64,000 nt of DNA. Origin: Nautilus pompilius (taxonomy: Eukaryota > Mollusca > Cephalopoda > Nautilida > Nautilidae). The stretch is taken from assembly GCA_018389105.1 (NCBI GenBank), contig JACATO010000321.1:740501-804500 (forward strand), in the 5' to 3' direction. Shown piece by piece: positions 55,901 through 64,000 of this stretch (within the stretch, counting starts at the first letter, position 1; each line of letters begins with the position of its first letter). Below the pieces are notes generated by a model. The model was not told the DNA's origin, searched no databases, and saw only the letters and a list, made by a program, of their open reading frames with translations. The position numbers and the translations under genes were made by a program.

Positions 55901-58330
55901 AGTCTACCTTTCAGAATGCCAACAAAAAAGGTATGTTTTTGAAGATTTCATGTTTGAACTATCAAATGCTTTGGTTTGCTTAAAATAAGAAGTTGACTTT
56001 GTTCCATCACACTGTCATCTACTAGTTTTAGCAATGCAAACCCAACGGTACACTGATAATGTCAGCCATACTAGCTAGGAAAAACAACACTGCACAATGA
56101 TGACATGTTGACAGTGTGCTGTTTTCCAGTACGGTGTTTAGAAAAATGTAGAGATTCTGCATATAAATTAGAAAAAGCAAGCTCATAGGAACAAGTAATA
56201 AATTAAGACAGTTCTCAATAATAAAAAGGAAATTGGGTAAGCAATACTATCAAGTTAACATCAGTAACAGAAACAGAGAGATGAGGATGCTAGAATTTTA
56301 ATAAACTGAATCTAAGCAAACAGCGCCAGTCGTCTCATACCTGTTACCAGTGAAACTACCTACATACAACACTTTACAGAATTATCCGCACATAGCACAG
56401 ACAACTCGTGTCCTGGTTAAATCTATCTGCAGCTACATTTATATTACAGTATTCTTTATATCCCAAAAAATAACAAAGCCCAGCCCCAAAGTGATCCATA
56501 CAAATTTAACAATGATGCTAATTACTCCTCTTCTAACAACAACAACAACAACAAAAAACTGCATGGTTGCATTTCAAAAAAACTGCACTAGGTGGTGAGA
56601 AATGCATTACATTTTCAGGAGTCTCCTGAAAAAATTGAGAGATTTTGAAGTTTCCTAAAGTAAAATGATATTTTAGAAAAAGTTAAGAATAAAAAAAGCA
56701 TTGATATCACTCTTTTACCATAAATCTCTCATTTTTAAAATAGGCATAACATTCAACCACGAAACTTCCCTAATTACTCTTAGTTAAAAAGGTCTTACCA
56801 AGGGGGTTAAAGTTAAGAACTCTTTTCAATGAAGTGCCTTGGAATTTGTAATTTTAAAAAGAAAGAAAGAAAAACTATTCAAGGTCATTTAAAATAAAAG
56901 TTAAGTGTCTTTCTGTAGCTGGATGCAATCCCTGACGCCATCCTTATTTCTCCACACAGGGCCATTAGTATTGCTCCAGAAACTGAAAACTTTCATCTCT
57001 GCTTTCCAGCAAATTAACCCATTTTTAAAGGCAAAAAAAAAATCTAAAAATTTCACATTCCACTTGTAACAATGACTTTATACATGTGCAAAAATATCCA
57101 ATATCCCTTTAATATCCAGACAGAAGACAAATCTTTATTTGTTAAATTCAGGACGCATGTAATATTAAGGAGTCACTAGCTTTTATATCAAATCAGGGTG
57201 CTGGGAACAGTGAGAAAGTGTGTTCTTCGGTCTTTACTGCTGGTCCACCCTGGACTTGGTGCAGTTCCTCTTTCCAGCAACTTAACAACATTCTATGAGA
57301 ATTTCTCAAGGTATAAACAAGTTTCACACCAAGGTTTTTATTACCTTTATAAGTAACCAGACAATACCCCTGAATTTCAATGAAAAAGCATTTTGTACTT
57401 CTGTCAGAAATGTACAGCTGAAAGGGTTAAAATAAAAATTTAGGAAGCATACACCAATTTGAAAAAGTTTGACAGTAATTTATGCATTCAATTTTCCACA
57501 AAATACAGTATCAAAATTTAAAATATAAGTTGAATTGTTTTCCTGTGATTTGCACAATGCTAAATTTAAAAACAACCAGATACAGCTCTCCTATGTACAT
57601 CTATACAGCAATTGTTATCACTGACATCCTGTCAGCCTTGCTGTGATAGTACAAAATGGTGGTGGTAAAATATCAGATATTCCACACCCAAGTGAAAGAG
57701 GTTTGTGCTGATAGTGAGAACCAGGAACTTATTTGTAGAATGTGATGAAAAGTTCATATAAGCTAGCATGCTTCTCCAGATTAAAGACCAAAAGGGGAAA
57801 AAATGGTCTCAAGGAAATGGAGAGGGGTGACATGAAAACAGGTCACTAAGGGTGGTATAATGGATATCCAGTCAATGTTTTAGGAATTCGCTTAAAGAGG
57901 AATAAAATGAATTTATATAATTTTACAATTTCCATTCACTGGTGTTTTATAATTCTAGGATTTAACTGTTTATAAGATATAAAACCACTGTTCTTTAGAA
58001 AAAGAACTCTGCAGCTTTTCAAATAATTTTAAAGGAAAAATGTGAATGAAGCACAAACCAATGAATTACATTTTTATTGGCTTTCATTCTGCTTATCACT
58101 GATCTTGGTGTGCAAATATGATAACAACCATTAGAATAATATTTAAAAATTAATATATTTAAAAGTTGCAAGAGGGCAATTATTGTGGTCAAAATCTGCT
58201 GAAAACTGAAACCCAAACATCCATACAGTTGGCGATTGTCATTTGGAGATAGATGATGCATGGCTAACACTACAATGAACACACATGACAGACAGCATAG
58301 ATATACATGTAATTAAAGAATTTAAACTTC
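52961..58330. other. Long AT-rich stretch without recognised genes
   Basis: 5.4 kb with only short open frames. A (AAC)n run lies at about 56537-56556. This could be part of a long 5' intron of small membrane gene A, or simply intergenic. Confidence 0.5.
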
Positions 58331-58337
58331 ACTGAGT

Positions 58338-58800
58338 ACTGTAGACTGTGGTTCTAGAAACTCATCCTTGATGTTGTCTAGATGCTTCTCACACTGTGCC
58401 TGATATTTTGCAATCCTATCACATGATTTCTGAGAGCTCAAGTTCATCTTTGCCCGAGTCAGAATCCATGTTCCATAACATCATCTTTTGAGCCATCTAG
58501 AGCACTGTATATCCCTGTCATCTTGAAACTTTTCCTGATCACTTTGGGAAACAAAGAATTCTGTGCATTCTCGGCTGAGTAAAGGTTGTGGTATGACTCT
58601 GCCTCTCTCTTGTGCTGCTCTTCGTGTATTATCCAGTTGTTCCATTTCCAATTCTGGGATACATCTGCTAGTTGTAGTTAACTACTGTAACCATAAAATC
58701 TTTGCAATGAGTTACAACCACTCCTGCATATGCTTGTTCACCAACTCTGACAAACCCATGTTTAGCAGCCACTTAAGTTTAATGTCTTCATTTAGCCATC
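58338..58800 (-). pseudogene. Decayed coding fragment, unidentified
   Basis: On the minus strand a frame ending at 58331 reads N-L-S-S-Q-K-S-C-D-R-I-A-K-Y, then C-E-K-H-L-D-N-I-K-D-E-F-L and L-S-E-V before a stop. Just upstream, in another frame, is A-E-S-Y-H-N-L-Y-S-A-E-N, then I-Y-S-A-L-D-G-S-K-D-D-V-M. The two frames look like one protein broken by a frameshift near 58480, perhaps a processed pseudogene. Family not recognised. Confidence 0.4.
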
Positions 58801-60320
58801 CATTTGAGATTACAACAAATTACTGCAGATGACAAAACGTACTTTGTATGATGTTAATAGGTGAAAAGTATAACTTATTTTGGCTTTTTCATACTCCATC
58901 ATCTGATTAAGATAGTTTTCTCACTAAAGTGGTGTAGTTTTGTTGTCCCACACCCCCCCCCCTGTCTCATTCACATTTCTGATATTTGGTATGAATATTT
59001 TTTTTTTTTCCACTTTTACTTCCTAATGGTGAAGCAGATTTTACACATTGTGTCACAGGGACAATATGGCATTTCATCTATATAGAGCTATCCAGTACTT
59101 GCACAGAAATTTGTGAACAATAGAGATAAAGATATGATGCACCTCCAGTTTCATCTGTTTTCTTGCAATTTGTATATGATTATCATATTTGAAAAAAAAC
59201 AAAAAACTGATGATTTGTTTCAGCATCTCAATTTTCAACCACCTCTTAGGTAGCTGCTTTCTCATCTTGGGCAGGTCCATGATTAAGTTATTGTATGTGC
59301 TCTTGACCTCAAGGTAGCAAGCTACAAGATCAAAAATGCTTGCTTTGATGATTTCGAATGAGTGAATGTGTGGCAAAGAAATGGTGTGGTGTGGTATGGT
59401 AGGCAATACAATCACTGGGCACACACCACTTAAATACAGAGCATCCAAAAAAAAAAAATTTTAAAAATGCAATATTCAGTGAACACAACACCAAAGTACA
59501 GAAGTAGAGAGGGGTGCCAACAAGCAATACAAACAATCTCTGTTTATCTCTGGGATGGATACTTCAATGATAAAGTGAACTATGAACTAGAAGGCTACAA
59601 CTGATTCAATCTGAGTTGGTTAATTTTCATTTATCATCTGTAAATGGAATGATCAAGGGTCATCAGGTCTGCAAAGTAAATACAATGACAGACAATACTG
59701 ATGTGCTGAAAATTCCTAAAGAAAGTATGTTTGTTAAAGTTATTTATAAATGCAGTTTTTTTTTAGCATTTGGGGACTGAATAGGGGAAATGGATGTTTA
59801 GTGGAGTAAGGGCAGGAATTAGAACCAGTATTTGTAATTATTTCACATTTTCTGATTTTAAAAAAATAAAATTTTAACTTGTAATCAGAAAATAACTATA
59901 TAAAAAAAATTGTACTTTTTGCTATTTTTGAAAAAATGTGAAACAGCTACAAAAATATTTGAGATATGATTAAGTTTTATGAATTTCATAACATTTTAGT
60001 ATATCACAATCTTTTTGATTTTCTTAATTTCACATGCACCTTACTGATGCTAGTGGAGTTTTTTCATTTACATTTTTTTAAAAAAAACATGGACCTGTTA
60101 AAACCATTATAAAATCGCAGTTTCAAAGATCTACTTTAATAGTTATTACTGTCAGAAAAAAATTTCTGAATGATCAGATAACAATATTTATCATGAGGGA
60201 AAAATCAAATGAAAACCAGAAAGTTGCTATAAAATATGAACAATGTTGATATAAATTATTTTCTTCATAGTTCCATTCCCTATTCATGTACTTGAAACAG
60301 TAAGAAGCTGGATAAACTCA
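58801..60320. other. AT-rich stretch with a weak antisense frame
   Basis: Contains a C10 run near 58951-58960. A 124-codon minus-strand frame at 59074-59448 includes L-P-K-R-W-L-K-I-E-M-L-K-Q-I-I and could be part of an old mobile element. I cannot classify it. Confidence 0.35.
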
Positions 60321-60329
60321 AAACCACAA

Positions 60330-60830
60330 ATGTGGTGGTTTCCAATGTCCTGGTATCAGTTTCTGGGTACACATTCTTTGCTTGCATACCCACCAACCAC
60401 TTATAACAGACGATAACTCGGTATGCTATGATATGGACAGCTCATAACAGGAGGGTCTTTAGAGAAAATCTGCGAAAGTCAGGCTGAACAGGTCCCAAAA
60501 AACTAAGCATGACCTCCCCTCTTGCAGACTACTATATCTTGAATTTTCTGCTTGGAAGAGAATTCATATGGCTCCATACCTATACTATCACATTTGCTCT
60601 CAGATACAGAATAATGAACTCAAGATTCATCACCAGTCAATTCACTTCAGAAAATCTCCAAAATGCCCCAAGATTTTGTAGGCACACTGCTCATTAAATG
60701 TAATTTTTGTTGTTTTGATAATGGTTTCACTTCCTCAATAGGTTGAACCTGGACACTGACTTTTTTGTGGCAGAACAGAATCATTAAGTGATCCACCAAA
60801 ACTATTACCCTTTCATAAAATACTGCCAAT
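60330..60830 (-). mobile_element. Mariner transposase remnant
   Basis: Minus-strand translation in broken frames gives L-T-G-D-E-S-x-V-H-Y (60615-60645), then S-E-S-K-C-D-S-I-G-M-E-P and a Lys-rich stretch. This matches the mariner V-T-G-D-E-T-W-V-H-Y / E-S-K-R-Q-S-M-E-W block around the first catalytic Asp. The Trp of the motif is now a stop. No terminal repeats found. It is a different family from the mariner at 41.4 kb. Confidence 0.7.
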
Positions 60831-61590
60831 CTGTCTATATACCAGCTTCAGTCTCTTGTAAACCATTAATATTTTCTGTAGTGAGAAATTCAATAACACT
60901 TCTCTCTTCCCTTGTGCAAGTCTGAGGTGCAGAGCTATTTCGATTGATGTAATCCCAAAATTTCCTGTAGGATATAGCATGACAGAGTTAGCTAATCTAA
61001 GAAATTCCACATGTACAGCCCAAATTTTGTTTAGAGTGGATAATTTAAAAAGTGGCAACACTTTTCCAGTTTTCATTTGATATCTCGCTTATTTAGACAG
61101 AATTTTTAGACCACAATAAAAGAATTTAAGTGATGATTTAAAGTGCAATTAGAGTAATTAATATTTCTTGCAATTCAATACAGAAATTTAGTATTATTAA
61201 AATTAATGATCAAGCAAGACATCTTGCTTGAAGAGAAATAATCTATAAAATTTCATGTGGTATAAAACCATTTTATTTCAAAGAAAATCAATGTTGTAAA
61301 CAGCACAATTCAGCTAAAAACTATTTCAACATTCTAAGTGGTTACATTACCCACCCCCAGTGTATAGCTCTGTTAATCAAAAATTGAAGCACATCCTAAA
61401 TACAAGTCAAACATTCAAAAATCATGGAAATTCAATAACATGTTAGGATTTGATACATGAAGAGCTACATGAAAAAGAAAAACAAGGAAACTCTCTGTGG
61501 CAATGTATCATCACTTAAAGTTTGATTCAAAAACCAGTTTTAGCATGCACTAAACATCACCAGCAGATTTCATTAACATTTATTCTCCAC

Positions 61591-61809
61591 TTAACAGGGA
61601 GCTTTTGATGACACCATATTTTCAGAGCAGGTCAAAGGTAGTTTTACTCCCTTTTCCAGCACATTAACTACTTCAGTACAAGCACCACAGCAAGGTCCAA
61701 AAGGGCACAGAAGCACATAAAATACCACACAGATGAATCCTATAGGCCATCCAAAAAACAGGAGAGCAATAAGCCACAGTATGCTCCAAAGCCAACCACA
61801 GTTCGCCAT
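61591..61809 (-). CDS. Small cysteine-rich membrane protein, copy B
   Basis: A 72-residue paralog of the protein at 50503-50721, same strand, 11 kb away. It keeps M-A-N-C-G-W, the F-G-W-P-I-G-F turn in the hydrophobic segment, three of the four clustered Cys (C-C-G-A-C), E-V-V-N-V-L-E-K, G-V-K-L-P-L-T-C, N-M-V and the final P-C. Most differences in the membrane part are hydrophobic swaps (I/L/V/F), as expected under selection. An AATAAA lies about 10 bases past the stop codon and could be its poly(A) signal. Function unknown; a membrane or trafficking role is inferred from hydrophobicity only. Confidence 0.87.
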   Translation of the reverse strand: MANCGWLWSILWLIALLFFGWPIGFICVVFYVLLCPFGPCCGACTEVVNVLEKGVKLPLTCSENMVSSKAPC

Positions 61810-61840
61810 CTTCTGAGGTTTTTCTTAGCACAAAGGAGAA
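61810..61840 (-). other. 5'UTR part of the coding exon, copy B
   Basis: 31 bases between acceptor TATTTTTCAG|TTCT and the start codon, matching the leader of copy A. Confidence 0.7.
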
Positions 61841-61905
61841 CTGAAAAATACTTTTAAAAAGAGGAATACATTTAAGAAAAAATGTGATGTAAAAATGAAA
61901 AAACT

Positions 61906-62150
61906 GTCGATGGCTAAGTGGTATGGGCACTGGGCTTCCATGTCAGATTTTACCATTCTGAAATGACAAGGTCCCCAAAATTTAAGAACAAGTTACATGC
62001 TTTTCTATTGGTTGAGGCTTTAGGGAGACCCTACTGTGGCACTGCTGCTTACTGCTAAACTTCCCTGTTATGTAGAACACTCCTGCCATAGATAATAAGC
62101 AGCCATTCTAGATCCTCCTTTGAGTGTTGCATTGAAGAAAAAAATTGTAT
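61906..62150 (+). mobile_element. Possible decayed tRNA-derived SINE
   Basis: GATGGCTAAGTGGTATGGGC at about 61909-61928 looks like a tRNA 5' end with an A box (TGGCTAAGTGG), followed by a tRNA-like anticodon-arm stretch. A recognisable B box is missing. It lies in the 5' intron or flank of small membrane gene B. No flanking duplication found. Confidence 0.35.
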
Positions 62151-64000
62151 GCAGAATAAAACCTGCTGGATGTTTGGGAAAATAAAAAACACACAAAAAT
62201 CATTTTAACCCAACAAGTAATAATAAAATCCAGATTATTAACAGATTATTTAGAGTTAACTAATATAAATGGGAGGAAACAATTAGATATTTGCATTGAG
62301 AATTTTAACACAATACAAAAAATGTGGATTCTATTAAGGGAATTAGTAGAGACAATGAGCACATTACTTAATACTGGTGGTAAGGAAGAAAAAACAACAA
62401 TCAAAATCACAACTTAAAAAACATGTGAAGATGCTATTCCACCAGCCCCTTATACTAGTCATTTGTTTAATGGGAAAAAAGTCTTTATGAATTCACCACA
62501 GTACCACCACAGAGTTCAGAAGTGACAGACCGAATAAAGGCTCTGTAGTACAGTTATCTATAATGTGCTGAATCTAATCTATATACGATATTAAATAGAC
62601 TGACTAAATACAAACAAAATTCACTGGCAGAATACATTTTAGAGAAAAATAAGGAAAAGTTTGTGAATAATTTGTTACCAAAAAAATAGCAACATAAATA
62701 AGATAATGTAGAAAATACCAAAAACCAGAAGCTTTAAAATTATAAATGCTTACAAATTGAAGAGAGAAATCATGTACCATCACATCTCACTATTAATTGG
62801 GAGGCTGGCCTACTGTATCTAATGCCATATAAACTTGGCTAAGCATTATGAGTCTTGTTTAGCGGGGCACTCAAGGCATATATCATCAACACCCCCTTTC
62901 ACTTAGAGTACTGCAAACATGAGGCCAGGAGTAATACACCAGCTTTCTCTATATGGCTTTCAGTCTCATTAAGCAATTGTAATCAAATCTGACTTAGAAT
63001 ATAATAAGATAATGCACTGTTGCACCACTTTAGGATGTAAACTGATGATCCCTGTCTGGCCAATAAAAGAAAATTTTCATTAAATAAGCCTTCTTGCTTC
63101 CCTTCTCTTGACATTTCAATGAGTCTTCTGAAAAATATTTAACTCTGGCATTTAAAACCAACTTAGAAAAGTTGTTTAGTATTCAACCAAAGATATGGGT
63201 TCACAACTTTTTATTGTATAGTTACTATGGCAACATTGCAAGATCCTTTATTTTCCAAAAACACTATTTCTGATAGAGACTTGAGAAAATCATAAGTAAT
63301 TCTCGTTTTAATTTGATGACCTTTAAATGCAATGACGGACATTTTTTTTTTATTACATTTTTTGCTTGCTTAATTTTTAGGCATTTTCTTAATTAGTGAT
63401 TTTAAAAAATGGCAAAATGACATTTACCCAAAATTTACAATTTAATAAAAATAAAGTTTTCCTGTGCATTTGATGGAGAACTAGAAAGTTATGTATACCA
63501 GAAAATGATGTACACTAGAAACATTCAACCTGGTTGGATATGATTATGAAAATTGTTCTATCTGAGGTGAGTTTTATTTAAATGTTCCTTATACTTTAAA
63601 ATACCATATTTTTAAAAAAAAAGATCAATGATATACAAACCATATTAAATAATTTGAAAATATTTCCTGTTAGATGAGAAAAAAAATAATTTGAAAATTC
63701 TATATTTCAATCCCAGGCAGCACGTGTTTTGTGACTTTACCTGTTTAATATTTAATATTTTGTGCTTCTAGCCTATCCAGCTAAAGTGTCTCAGTTACAT
63801 CCTGAATATAAAACAGAATTAACTGAAAACTTCTTGCAATCAATTCTCTTTAATGGAACAAAGATTTTGAAAAAAAAAAAAAACAACCTTTTAGTATTTC
63901 AGTAATTTTATTGTAAAAACCAAGAGAATAAATTTACAGTTGTGACTAGGAATACATAAGGTTTATTTTCTCCTCTTTATATTAATCTTTGATTCTTTAA
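62151..64000. other. Right end, no recognised genes
   Basis: AT-rich DNA upstream of small membrane gene B. I cannot identify its first exon or promoter. There are homopolymer A and T runs and nothing else that I can support. Confidence 0.5.

Noticed and set aside
1-64000. CRISPR arrays, bacterial operons or ribosome-binding sites
   Set aside because: The window is clearly animal nuclear DNA with spliced genes. The tandem repeats found have no spacer structure.

Overview
This is an AT-rich, CpG-poor animal nuclear genome window. Its genes are split by long GT-AG introns, it has two CpG-rich promoter islands, and it carries many decayed DNA transposons and a tRNA-derived SINE. The genes point to a metazoan. 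A mollusc-like invertebrate or a non-mammalian vertebrate both remain possible, and I cannot place the species from sequence alone.

Layout. Positions 1-9122 (minus strand) hold the 5' end of a lipid-transfer (SMP/extended-synaptotagmin-like) membrane protein: exon 1 lies at a CpG-rich promoter, exon 2 lies 7.3 kb away, and the rest is off the left edge. Head-to-head with it, across an 0.9 kb shared promoter, is NUSAP1 (nucleolar and spindle-associated protein, 10007-26950, plus strand). I rebuilt it as eight phase-consistent exons encoding about 372 residues, with a SAP domain at the start and the charged NUSAP tail at the end. Its introns hold a decayed Tigger (pogo) element, a 55-bp tandem repeat and a CpG-retaining block of unknown origin.

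A second CpG island (about 29250-30700) contains candidate first exons on both strands. Downstream on the plus strand is a NUSAP1 paralog (33959-43334). It shares the W-D-K-I-H/DSIDDY exon and the following exon with NUSAP1, but it has no SAP domain and lacks the C-terminal NUSAP exons. Inside it a roughly 2-kb block of three exons, symmetrical in phase 0, has been tandemly duplicated. The second copy was then split by a 3.9-kb insertion that includes a mariner, and its third exon is frameshifted. A 3-kb hAT transposon sits in the presumed 5' intron of this paralog.

The right third (43.4-64 kb) is gene-poor. It holds decayed coding fragments, a SINE with intact target-site duplications, a 91-bp tandem repeat, a LINE remnant, a mariner remnant and a perfect 16-bp hairpin. 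It also holds two paralogous minus-strand genes for a 72-residue cysteine-rich small membrane protein (50503-50721 and 61591-61809), about 64% identical and sharing the same 5'UTR splice site. All gene models are read by eye and none has transcript support.
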